Positions 25,060-33,241 of a stretch of DNA of 37,428 nt are shown here, in pieces. The stretch lies in contig CAMCMP010000029.1 in assembly GCA_945876095.1 (NCBI GenBank), forward strand, positions 1 through 37,428, given 5' to 3'. Position numbers and translations under genes: made by a program. The notes under the pieces were generated by a model that searched no databases, was not told the DNA's origin, and saw only the letters and a program-made list of their open reading frames with translations. The stretch is from Chitinophaga pinensis (GTDB lineage: Bacteria > Bacteroidota > Bacteroidia > Chitinophagales > Chitinophagaceae). Numbering within the stretch: the first letter of the stretch is position 1; every line of letters starts with the position of its first letter.

Positions 25060-25346
25060 ATTTAACCCACCCTAAAAAGTCGGGTTAGGTAATTTGACAT
25101 AATATTTGTTTGAACGCCCTTGAATAAAAAGTGCTAGAAATTTGAAACATCAGCCGTTAAAAAATCAAGGCTGTCTGAGCCGGTATAAAGATTGAGGTAT
25201 TCTACTCTACCGGCGAGTTCCTTGATTTTAGGCTGATGTTTCAAATTTCAGCCTTTTTATTCGCAGGCTTGATTTTTTTTGTTACTTTTTTGCATCAAGG
25301 CAAAAAAGTAAAAGCACTCTATTCCAAAGGAATTTCAGTCATAAAT
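25060..25346 (-). repeat. left copy of an inverted, palindromic interspersed repeat
   Basis: The outer part (25062-25140) matches 26999-27078 in reverse complement at roughly 80-85%, including the shared stretch TTTGAACGCCCT and AATAAAAAGTGCTAGAAA. The inner part (25260-25346) matches 26624-26711 in reverse complement at over 90%. Between them lies a long hairpin (25138-25248). The core contains a perfect 12-bp palindrome, TTACTTTTTTGC (25282-25293) and GCAAAAAAGTAA (25300-25311), with loop ATCAAG. No coding frame is seen. It occupies most of the 427-base gap between the epimerase and oxidoreductase genes. Confidence 0.85.
25138..25248. repeat. long hairpin within the left repeat
   Basis: The outer arms AAATTTGAAACATCAGCC (25138-25155) and its exact complement (25231-25248) pair over 18 bp. 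Inside, AAAATCAAGG (25161-25170) pairs with CCTTGATTTT (25220-25229), and GCCGG (25179-25183) with CCGGC (25210-25214). This three-tier stem is far beyond a simple terminator and has no U run. Confidence 0.85.
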
Positions 25347-25440
25347 AGTTAACTTTATTTTGAATAAAAGCGTTACCGAATGAGCGCTTATAACTTTTCG
25401 AGAGTCGAATAATTATAGTAATAAAAAAAATAAATCGTAC

Positions 25441-26550
25441 ATGAAACCATTTAATGTAGCCATCATTGGTCTTGGATTTGGGGCAGAATTTATTCCAATT
25501 TATCAGCGTCACCCTTTGGCAAATATGTATGCCATTTGTCAACGCAATGAAGAAAAATTGCAATTGGTTGCGGATGCCTTTAAAATTGAAAAGAGGTATA
25601 CCGATTACGATGAATTATTGAAAGATCCTGCAATCGATGTGGTACATATCAACACGCCGATTCAAAATCATGCGGAGCAATCATTGAAAGCTTTGCGTGC
25701 TGGTAAGCATGTAGCTTGTACGGTTCCGATGGCTACTTCGGTGGAAGATTGTCGTTTGATAGTAGAAGCAGAAAAGGAAAGCGGATGTATGTATATGATG
25801 ATGGAAACAGTAGTGTATAGTCGTGAGTTTCTTTTTGTAAAGGAAATGTATGAGCGAGGCGAAATGGGGAGACTTCAATTTTTGCGCGCTTCTCATCAGC
25901 AGGAAATGGCTGGCTGGCCTGGATATTGGGAAGGGTTGCCTCCCATGCATTATGCTACACACTGCGTAGGTCCTGTGGTTGCGCTTGCCGGTAAAGATGC
26001 GGGATCCGTTTCATGTGTTGGCTCTGGTAGAATTGGTGAGCACTTAATACCTAAATATGGTTCTCCTTTTGCGATAGAAAGTTGTCATATACAGTTTCGT
26101 GATTCCGATTTGTCAGCAGAGGTGACGCGTTCTTTATTTAATACGGCAAGACAGTATAGAGAAAGTTTTGATGTATATGGTTCTAAAAAAAGTTTTGAAT
26201 GGACATTGGTAGAGCATGAACAATCGGTTGTTCATTCGGGGGAAGTTCCTGAGAGAGTGACCATTCCTGACTATGCTCATTTGTTACCAGAGTCTATCCA
26301 ATCTTTTACTACAGGAGGTGTTTATGATGGTGATAATAATCAGCATTTATCATTTATACAGGGCTCGGGTCATGGAGGTTCACATCCGCATTTGGTGCAT
26401 GAATTTTTAAGTGCGTTAGCAGAAAAAAGACAACCTTTTCCTAATGCAAAACAATCTGCTAATATAACCTGTGTAGGAATTTTAGCTCATGAGTCTGCGC
26501 TTAATGGAGGGGTTAAAATGGCGATGCCTGAATTTACTTTTTCTGATTAG
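25441..26550 (+). CDS. Gfo/Idh/MocA-family oxidoreductase with altered EKP motif
   Basis: The 369-residue protein has an N-terminal Rossmann domain (about 4-125) with the dinucleotide loop IIGLGFGAEF (G10, G12, G14), DELLKDPAIDVVHINTP, and a C-terminal alpha/beta domain to the end. Family members oxidise or reduce sugars, inositols or glycosides with NAD(P). At residues 92-98 the usual EKP motif is replaced by CTVPMA: Lys is Val95 while Pro96 stays. This Lys normally takes part in catalysis, so the mechanism may differ, or this may be a subfamily trait. The conserved His-rich segment PMHYATHCVGP (about 172-182) is kept. It is the third gene of the ThuA-epimerase group but is separated by a repeat and framed by its inverted copy. 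Confidence 0.9.
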   Translation: MKPFNVAIIGLGFGAEFIPIYQRHPLANMYAICQRNEEKLQLVADAFKIEKRYTDYDELLKDPAIDVVHINTPIQNHAEQSLKALRAGKHVACTVPMATSVEDCRLIVEAEKESGCMYMMMETVVYSREFLFVKEMYERGEMGRLQFLRASHQQEMAGWPGYWEGLPPMHYATHCVGPVVALAGKDAGSVSCVGSGRIGEHLIPKYGSPFAIESCHIQFRDSDLSAEVTRSLFNTARQYRESFDVYGSKKSFEWTLVEHEQSVVHSGEVPERVTIPDYAHLLPESIQSFTTGGVYDGDNNQHLSFIQGSGHGGSHPHLVHEFLSALAEKRQPFPNAKQSANITCVGILAHESALNGGVKMAMPEFTFSD

Positions 26551-26623
26551 CAGATTAATTGGTCGACTTTTAAAATGTTTTAAGCTGATATTCGATAAAG
26601 CGTTTGGTAAAAATGACTAAATA

Positions 26624-27078
26624 ATTTATGATTGAAATTCCTTTCGGAATAGAATGCTTTTACTTTTTTGCCTTGATGCAAAAAAGTAACAAAAAAAATC
26701 AAGGCTGCGAAAAAAAAGCTAAAAATTGATTGAATAGCTAAAATGAAATTAGTTCGAACATTTGAATATAGCCCGGCTTTGGTGCGACTTACGAGCTAAG
26801 TAAATATCCCAGCTGTGGTAACATGATTTCATTTTTTAACGCTATACAATCAATTTTCTTAACGCATTTTTTTCGAGGCCGAACTACTGAGGTAAAGTTT
26901 TTTTAATTTGAGGTTATTTTTTTGTCTTGATGCAAAAATGAAACAAAAAAGTTCAAACCGCCTCGGCGGATTGAACTTTTAATGGCTGATAATTTATGTT
27001 TCTAGCACTTTTTATTTGAGGGCGTTCAAACTACTATTATTTCAAATTGCTTAACTCGACTTTTTGAGGGTTAATAAA
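26624..27078 (+). repeat. right copy of the inverted repeat, made of two tandem units
   Basis: The first unit (26624 to about 26880) has the inner flank shared with the left copy, the perfect palindrome TTACTTTTTTGC/GCAAAAAAGTAA (26660-26689) and a long hairpin (26708-26875). A second, degenerate core (about 26912-26950, with TGTCTTGATGCAAAAATGAA) begins another unit, with a GC-rich hairpin at 26947-26980 (AAAAGTTCAA / TTGAACTTTT, inner CCGC/GCGG) and the outer flank shared with the left copy (26999-27078). The remaining bases of the 26551-27224 gap hold only the terminator at 27168-27205 and unassigned AT-rich sequence. Confidence 0.85.
26708..26875. repeat. long interrupted hairpin within the right repeat
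   Basis: Three blocks pair with matching blocks in order: CGAAAAAAA with TTTTTTTCG, AAAATTGATTG with CAATCAATTTT, and AAATGAAAT with ATTTCATTT, with short internal loops. The apex is about 80 bases long. The sequence of this stem differs from that of the left copy, while the flanking core is conserved. Confidence 0.75.
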
Positions 27079-27167
27079 CTACGCTCCTACTTTCGTTGAT
27101 TGAAGTATAATTATAGGGAGATGATTTAAAGATAATTTTTTGGGAGTTTAATTTTAGTGTTCGTTAA

Positions 27168-27205
27168 AATAAAAATGTCATGGTGTTAGCCATGACATTT
27201 TTATT
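27168..27205 (-). terminator. strong terminator hairpin of the TonB-dependent receptor gene
   Basis: AATAAAAATGTCATGG and CCATGACATTTTTATT form a perfect 16-bp stem around TGTTAG. Its A/T-rich base gives a T run on both strands, so it may stop transcription from either side. It lies 19 bases after the receptor stop. Confidence 0.85.
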
Positions 27206-27224
27206 AAGCGAGATTATTTTAAAA

Positions 27225-30200
27225 TTAGTTGAAGATGTATCTAACACCCAACTGCATTTGCCAGCGAGAACCAATACCTGTGCTGTTTGCAAAGCTGTTT
27301 ACTAAAGGTAATTGGGCAGCAGCATCTTGATAAGTGAAAGAGAATGCAGGCGTTCTTCCATCTGCAGCTAGTCCTTCATATCTCAAGAAGTTATTTGCAA
27401 CAGTTGATTTAACTATACCCCATTGTTTATTCAATAAATTACCCACATTCAAAATATCTATTGTTAAACGAAGGGTATGTCTATCTTTTCCAGTTTTCAC
27501 AGAAATGTCTTGAGTAACATTTAGATCCATTTTTTTGAAGAAAGGCAATACAACTGAATTGGCAACCGCTACATCTCCTCTATTGGCAGCAAGATATTTA
27601 TCTTGGTTGATAAAGTTGTTTAATTGTGACCAAATTTGAGCAGGTGTGCGAGGGTCAGAACTACCACCAGCACCAGTTCCTAATCCACCTGAGCCAGATT
27701 TAACTAATAAAATTTCTTTAGCAGCTCTTGGAATATAGATAAGATCGTTACTAGTATTTCCATCATTGTTTAAGTCGCCATTGTAAACATAAGAAGTAAC
27801 GCCAACGGGTGCCGCTTCGTAGTAGATACCAATGCTAGTAGAATAATGTTTTCCATAATCAAATTTATAAGAAGCAAATCCTACAATTCTGTGTGGCTGA
27901 AACCATGATGCATTAGCAATATTAGCAGTGTTAGGATCTCCTTGTACAGGCCTTCCACTCCATAATCCACCAGCAGTACTTCCACCTTCTGCTGCATTTT
28001 GAGATTTCGAATAAGTGTAAGCAGCACTCATAAATAAATTTCCAACTGTTTTTTGAATTCTTCCTGTGGCAGTATATGAAAATCCAAGATTGGTATTTTT
28101 CATCAAAATTGCATTGTTAATATTTGGGTTGCTTGCAGATGCTCCCCCTGCTCCAGAATAAATTTTATTATTGCTACCAGAAGTTGCAGCATAACGTACT
28201 CTATCTTTCCACATGATCAAATCAATAGCTTGAGTTCCATTTTGATTCAAGTTAATATTGGAATAGTAAACTGCATTTATATCTTTTGTATAAGTTCCTT
28301 CCAAAGTAACTACTAGATCATTTTCGAATTTTTTATCCAATGCCAAGCCAGATTTAATTACACTTGGATATTTGAAATCGTTATCAGAAACTGCAATTCC
28401 ATAAGCTGTATTGGCTGAACCCGAAGTTGGTTTGTAAGCGTCAGGGTTAGTATTGAAAGGTTTAGCAGTAGTACCAGAAAAAATAATAGATCCAAATTGA
28501 ACCCCATTGTTACTAGCTTGATTGCTGATCCAAACAAAAGGAGGAGGACCAGAGAAAATACCAGCACCACCACGTAATTGAATAGATTTATCTCCTTTTA
28601 CATCCCAGTTAAAACCTAATCTAGGTGATACCAGTGGAATACTCTTAGGTTTTTTACCTACATCATACTTTGCGCCTCCAGCAAAAGGTAAGGCAGCAAA
28701 ATTTGGATTCTGATCAAAGGTTCCAGTGTAAGCAGAATAATCAATTCTTAAGCCATATGTAAAAGTGAAGTTATTAGTAACCCTCCATTTGTCCTGTCCA
28801 TACAATCCTAATTCGTTCACACCTGCCTTAGCATAAGGGAATGAACCATCTGCTAAAGCAGAGTATTGAACCGCATAGTTTCTAGCATTAGCACCACTTA
28901 CTCCATTTGCACTATTGTAAAAATCAGTTAAGCTATTAAATTGAAATAATCCTTGGTAAGCAGGAGCAAAACCATTTAAATATTTTCTAAAATAGTTTTG
29001 TGTTCCAACAGTAATTTCATGACTTCCTTTGTACAAGGTTAGGTTATCAGAAAATTGAAAAACATCTGAATTTAATTTGTTGTTATAGGTAAAAGGCTCA
29101 TATCCAAAAGAAGTATAAATATTATTATTAAATAAAATATCAACCAATGGCATATTTGTATTTCCTAGTGGAGTACGGAAGTCTTTTAACTGGGTAAAAC
29201 CAACTTGCAATTTATTGTTTGATTTATTGCTGATACGAGTGTTTAATTCAGCTATAAAAATATTGAAGTTGTTGTTGATAACATAGCCACTATTTTGAAA
29301 AGGCATCGCTAAGTTACCTGGCTGCTGACCATTTATAAAACCAGTAAATCCATTTCTACTAGTACTAGGAAACTGGTCTGTAGCAGATTTAAGGTAATTG
29401 TATTTAAGGGTAATGGTATTTTTTTCATTGATATTCCAATCAATTTTAGCGGTGATTTTATCACTTTGTGTTTTTTGATTGTAACCTTGGAATTCTCCGG
29501 TAGAGTAACCGTATTTAGATTGTAAAAAGTCGGATAATTTTCTTAAAGTATCTGCATTTGCTATTGATACAATTCCAGGAGTTATTGGATTACTTGCATC
29601 AGAAGCGATGAAGCTTGTTGCCGGTAATTCTTGACGAACTTGTTCACCACTTACAAAAAAGAAAATTTTATTTTTAACGATTGCTCCACCAAGTGAAAAA
29701 CCTCTTAAATTATATATGATAGGAATTTTAGTTACTACAGCATTTGCAACTTTGTAGCCTTGCGTGTTTTCATCTTTTGAATAAGAATAAACCGATGCTT
29801 TCAGTTGATTTGTACCACTCTTAGTAACAGTATTAATACCTGCACCTGTAAAACCACCTTGACGAACATCATATGGAGAAACGTTTACTTGAATTTGCTC
29901 GATAGCGTCTAAGCTAATAGGCTCAGATCTTGTCTGACCGCCAAGGGTACCTGCAAGACCGAATGAGTTATTAAAATTTGCACCATCTACCGTAACGTTG
30001 TTATATTGGCTACTACGTCCACCAAAGCTAAGGCCGTTAGAAGTTGGTTCCAATTTTGTAAAATCTTGTAAACTACGATTGATAGTTGGAAGTCTCTCAA
30101 TTTGAGAACGGGTAATGATTTCTTGCTGACCAGTACGACCATTATTGAAAACTTTATTTTGTCTGGTTGCACTCAATACTACGTTGGCTAGCTCGGTAGT

Positions 30201-30533
30201 AACGGAGGTGGTAACAAAATCAGCTTTGAATACGATACCCAATGAAAGTGTAACATTGTCTATTTGTTGTTTGGTAAAACCTACATAATTTTCAGTAATT
30301 ACATATGGACCGCCAATGCGAAGGTTAGCTAAGTTGTAGCGACCATCATTTCTACTGGTGGTAGTGTACTTAGTTCCCGTTGGAGTATGCTCGGCAACAA
30401 TTGTAGCCCCTGCTAGTGGAGCCCCTTTACTGTCTGTAACAATACCCTGTATTTCGGAAGTTGTTTCCTGGGACTTACCCAATAGGGTTAATAACAGAAA
30501 AAAAACTGTTATTAAATTAAACTTTTTAATCAT
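27225..30533 (-). CDS. Oar-like TonB-dependent outer-membrane receptor with N-terminal carboxypeptidase-regulatory domain
   Basis: The protein has 1102 residues: signal peptide (about 1-22), a CarboxypepD_reg-like Ig-fold domain (about 25-105; IQGIVTDSKGAPLAGATIV), a plug domain (about 120-240; SYDVRQGG-type segment read here as NVSPYDVRQGGFTGAGINTVTKSGTN, split over residues near 215-240) and a large beta-barrel that ends in LGVRYIFN. This build is that of the OmpA-related/Oar receptors. There is no SusD-like partner gene next to it, so it is not a standard polysaccharide-utilisation SusC. It would carry a nutrient or peptide across the outer membrane using TonB energy; its cargo is unknown. 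It converges on the sugar-oxidation genes and has its own strong terminator. An imperfect promoter box (AAACTTTG) lies about 35 bases upstream of the ATG. Confidence 0.9.
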   Translation of the reverse strand: MIKKFNLITVFFLLLTLLGKSQETTSEIQGIVTDSKGAPLAGATIVAEHTPTGTKYTTTSRNDGRYNLANLRIGGPYVITENYVGFTKQQIDNVTLSLGIVFKADFVTTSVTTELANVVLSATRQNKVFNNGRTGQQEIITRSQIERLPTINRSLQDFTKLEPTSNGLSFGGRSSQYNNVTVDGANFNNSFGLAGTLGGQTRSEPISLDAIEQIQVNVSPYDVRQGGFTGAGINTVTKSGTNQLKASVYSYSKDENTQGYKVANAVVTKIPIIYNLRGFSLGGAIVKNKIFFFVSGEQVRQELPATSFIASDASNPITPGIVSIANADTLRKLSDFLQSKYGYSTGEFQGYNQKTQSDKITAKIDWNINEKNTITLKYNYLKSATDQFPSTSRNGFTGFINGQQPGNLAMPFQNSGYVINNNFNIFIAELNTRISNKSNNKLQVGFTQLKDFRTPLGNTNMPLVDILFNNNIYTSFGYEPFTYNNKLNSDVFQFSDNLTLYKGSHEITVGTQNYFRKYLNGFAPAYQGLFQFNSLTDFYNSANGVSGANARNYAVQYSALADGSFPYAKAGVNELGLYGQDKWRVTNNFTFTYGLRIDYSAYTGTFDQNPNFAALPFAGGAKYDVGKKPKSIPLVSPRLGFNWDVKGDKSIQLRGGAGIFSGPPPFVWISNQASNNGVQFGSIIFSGTTAKPFNTNPDAYKPTSGSANTAYGIAVSDNDFKYPSVIKSGLALDKKFENDLVVTLEGTYTKDINAVYYSNINLNQNGTQAIDLIMWKDRVRYAATSGSNNKIYSGAGGASASNPNINNAILMKNTNLGFSYTATGRIQKTVGNLFMSAAYTYSKSQNAAEGGSTAGGLWSGRPVQGDPNTANIANASWFQPHRIVGFASYKFDYGKHYSTSIGIYYEAAPVGVTSYVYNGDLNNDGNTSNDLIYIPRAAKEILLVKSGSGGLGTGAGGSSDPRTPAQIWSQLNNFINQDKYLAANRGDVAVANSVVLPFFKKMDLNVTQDISVKTGKDRHTLRLTIDILNVGNLLNKQWGIVKSTVANNFLRYEGLAADGRTPAFSFTYQDAAAQLPLVNSFANSTGIGSRWQMQLGVRYIFN

Positions 30534-30688
30534 ATAAAATTGGTTTTGGTGTTAATTGACTTAAGAGCAAAGTTTTTGAAATAAATGTTTAATAAATGTG
30601 TTTTTAATATTACTAAATTGTTAAATGATTTTAGTACTGGTAAATATTTGGAGACAATCAGTTATTTTATAGCTTGTTATGCAAGTAT

Positions 30689-31237
30689 CTAAAAATTTAT
30701 TATTTTAATATTTTTAGGATAATCAAAGAATATGAATTCTTTATCTGCCGATTTAAAATCTGCCCATTTTTTTGTTTGTACCCTAATACCAAAAATGCCA
30801 CAGGTGGGCATATCGTCTATTTGAAATTGCTCCGAAAGCGTGTTTACAAAATAAGTGATTCCTGGGTTGTGTGAAAAAATAGCTACTGTTTCAAAACGAT
30901 CATCGAGCTGTTCTGCTGCCGAATAAAAATCATCTATCCCAGCATGGTACAATGAAGCAATAAATTCAATTGATTCGATTGGTTGCTTATATTGTTCACA
31001 AAAAAGCTCTGCTGTTTTTTTTGCTCTCTTAGCAGGACTCGAAACAAATGCATCGATTTTTATTTTTTTATCGAGTAATCTTTTAGCCATCATAGGAGCA
31101 TCTTTTTTACCCCTATCATTTAGCGGTCGCTCAAAGTCGCTCAACGTGCCTAATTCCCAACTGCTTTTTGCATGACGAACGACCAGCAAAATTTTGCTTT
31201 CTTTTATATCGATGGAATTATTTTTATTAAAAGGCAT
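30689..31237 (-). CDS. SixA-like histidine phosphatase
   Basis: From the ATG at 31237 the protein has 182 residues; a TTG at 31249 would add four. It is a short member of the histidine phosphatase superfamily. The catalytic RHA motif is in LLVVRHAKSSW (R21, H22), followed by ERPLNDRGKKDAPMMAKRL, SSPAKRAKKTAELF, and the second histidine in FSHNPGI. RHAKSSW with LNDRGK is the pattern of SixA, which removes phosphate from phospho-His proteins, but small-molecule substrates are equally possible. It is cytoplasmic. It follows the purF-like gene on the same strand after 72 bases. Confidence 0.87.
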   Translation of the reverse strand: MPFNKNNSIDIKESKILLVVRHAKSSWELGTLSDFERPLNDRGKKDAPMMAKRLLDKKIKIDAFVSSPAKRAKKTAELFCEQYKQPIESIEFIASLYHAGIDDFYSAAEQLDDRFETVAIFSHNPGITYFVNTLSEQFQIDDMPTCGIFGIRVQTKKWADFKSADKEFIFFDYPKNIKIINF

Positions 31238-31309
31238 ATTTTCAATCAAAAAAGCTGCATATCATCCCACCATTTTTCAAAAATAAATTTACTACCCTAA
31301 AGATTAGGA

Positions 31310-33157
31310 CTAATAGCCTCTCACATTTTTTCCTTCCATATAATTCATGAAGGCTTTGTTGCAAACACGGTTTCCGCCTGGGGTGGGATAGTTGCCAGTA
31401 AAATACCAATCACCTGTGTTCGTAGGGCAGGCAAGGTGAAGTGTTTCAATGGTTTGATAGATCACGCTTACCGGTATGGTTATTTCTTTTGGTGTAATGA
31501 GTTGTGCAATTTTATCTGAGACTTGCTCTACCGTGAAAGGTTTGTATAATTTCCGTACCACATTTTCGGTGTGTAATTGCCCTTGTTTCTCCAACTCTTT
31601 GCATTCCATTAGCAGTGCACCCAATAAGCTTTCCTGTTTGGTTTCGTAAATCAGATCGATGGCGGCTCTAAAGGCAATAAAATCCCCCATTTTACTCATG
31701 TCAATGCCATAGCAATCGGGATAGCGGATTTGTGGGGCAGAAGAAACAACGATAATTTTTTTTGGTGCTAGTCTAGCCAACATTCGAATAATACTTTGTT
31801 TCAAGGTGGTACCTCTAACAATGGAATCATCAATGACCACTAGGGTATCAATGTCTTTTCTAACCGTTCCATAAGTGATGTCGTACACATGCTGTACCAT
31901 TTCGTTTCTACTGGTATCTTCGGTAATAAAAGTGCGAAGTTTTACATCTTTGATTGCAATTTTTTCGAATCTGATTTTACGGCTAATCATTTCTGTTAGT
32001 TTAGCTTCATCAAAATCATTTCCCCAACTTAAAATTCTTTCAACTTTTATTTTTTTGAGATAGTCGTCTGCACCTTTTACTAGACCATAAAATGCGGTCT
32101 CGGCAGTATTAGGGATGAAAGAGAAGATGGTGTTCCTTAGATCGTAGTCAACCGCTTTTAAAACTGGTTCACTTAGGTAGCGTCCTAGTGCTTTTCTTTC
32201 TTTATAAATTTTTTCATCACTACCGCGACTAAAATAAATACGTTCGAAGCTACAGGCTTTTCTTTCCTTCGCTTCCATTATTTGTTCGATTTTGTAATTG
32301 CCTTCAGCATCTATTAGTAATCCAGAACCAGGCATTAATTCCTTCACTTCATTTTCACCGACATTGAAAGCGGTTCTGATAGCGGCCCTTTCGCTAGCTG
32401 CAACGATTACATCTTCATTAATATAATAGTAGGAAGGACGAATACCATGTGCATCTCTCACCACGAAAGCGCTTCCGTTACCTACCAGACCGCAGAAATT
32501 AAATCCTCCATCAAACAATGGCACTGCTTTTTGCAATACCTTGGTTATATCTAGGTTGCCAGGAAAAGCCTCATCCGCTTTAACCATAAAATGGTGGATT
32601 ACTTCCATCATGGCAGCAAGGTCACTTTGTTTTTGAAATAAGCCGGGTTCCATTCCAATATGGCCGAATAATTCTTCGGTGTTGACTAAATTGAAATTGC
32701 CTGCTAGGGCTAAGTTTCTGGAAGGAATGGTATCTCTTTTAATGAAGGGGTGGCAAAACTCCACATTGTTTTTACCTTGGGTACCATATCTAAGATGGCC
32801 TAATAATAATTCGCCCAAGTAATTGATATGACCTTTCATCAGGCCAGGATGATTTTTTATATCGGGCTGATATTTTTCTATCTCTTCTATTTCTTGACCG
32901 ATGCGAGAAAAAAGATCAGCAATGGGTTGGTTGGCACTGCTTCTTAGACGATGTAAAAATGGGTATCCAGGTTCTACATTTAGTTTTACTGTAGCAACAC
33001 CAGCGCCATCTTGGCCACGATTGTGTTGCTTTTCCATCAATAAGTATAGCTTATTAAGTCCATACATTACCGATCCATATTTTTGTTGGTAATAACTAAA
33101 AGGTTTGCGAAGTCGAATGAAAGCAAGGCCACATTCGTGTTTAATTTCGTCGCTCAT
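31310..33157 (-). CDS. amidophosphoribosyltransferase homologue (PurF family, long form)
   Basis: The 615-residue protein has an N-terminal class II glutamine amidotransferase domain (about 9-300), with the nucleophile C9 in HECGLAF and RGQDGAG and DAHGIRPSYY motifs, and a C-terminal phosphoribosyltransferase domain with the PRPP loop VVIDDSIVRGTT (about 437-448). PurF makes 5-phosphoribosylamine from PRPP and glutamine at the start of purine synthesis. The protein is about 100 residues longer than E. coli PurF, and the Cys starting the mature chain is at residue 9. Cysteines matching two Fe-S ligands of the Bacillus enzyme remain (CSFERIYFSR, YPDCYGID), but the CxxC pair is replaced by GDWYFTGNYPT. 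Long forms of this sort exist in Bacteroidota beside a standard PurF, so this may be a paralogue. Confidence 0.85.
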   Translation of the reverse strand: MSDEIKHECGLAFIRLRKPFSYYQQKYGSVMYGLNKLYLLMEKQHNRGQDGAGVATVKLNVEPGYPFLHRLRSSANQPIADLFSRIGQEIEEIEKYQPDIKNHPGLMKGHINYLGELLLGHLRYGTQGKNNVEFCHPFIKRDTIPSRNLALAGNFNLVNTEELFGHIGMEPGLFQKQSDLAAMMEVIHHFMVKADEAFPGNLDITKVLQKAVPLFDGGFNFCGLVGNGSAFVVRDAHGIRPSYYYINEDVIVAASERAAIRTAFNVGENEVKELMPGSGLLIDAEGNYKIEQIMEAKERKACSFERIYFSRGSDEKIYKERKALGRYLSEPVLKAVDYDLRNTIFSFIPNTAETAFYGLVKGADDYLKKIKVERILSWGNDFDEAKLTEMISRKIRFEKIAIKDVKLRTFITEDTSRNEMVQHVYDITYGTVRKDIDTLVVIDDSIVRGTTLKQSIIRMLARLAPKKIIVVSSAPQIRYPDCYGIDMSKMGDFIAFRAAIDLIYETKQESLLGALLMECKELEKQGQLHTENVVRKLYKPFTVEQVSDKIAQLITPKEITIPVSVIYQTIETLHLACPTNTGDWYFTGNYPTPGGNRVCNKAFMNYMEGKNVRGY

Positions 33158-33173
33158 GGAGTATAATAAGTGT

Positions 33174-33181
33174 CAAAGTTA
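33174..33181 (-). promoter_or_regulatory. probable -7 promoter box of the purF-like gene (TAACTTTG)
   Basis: On the minus strand this is a perfect TAnnTTTG box 16 bases before the ATG at 33157, directly after the upstream gene's terminator. The leader would be about 10 bases. No -33 TTTG is evident. Confidence 0.5.
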
Positions 33182-33198
33182 AAGTATTGTAAACTAAA

Positions 33199-33221
33199 AA
33201 TCCCGGCTAATGGCCGGGATT
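33199..33221 (-). terminator. terminator hairpin after the barrel-protein gene
   Basis: AATCCCGGC and GCCGGGATT form a perfect 9-bp GC-rich stem with a five-base loop, followed on the minus strand by TTTTTAGTTT. It lies 20 bases after the stop at 33242 and just before the purF-like promoter. Confidence 0.85.
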
Positions 33222-33241
33222 AAATATTTATATTTTTATTA

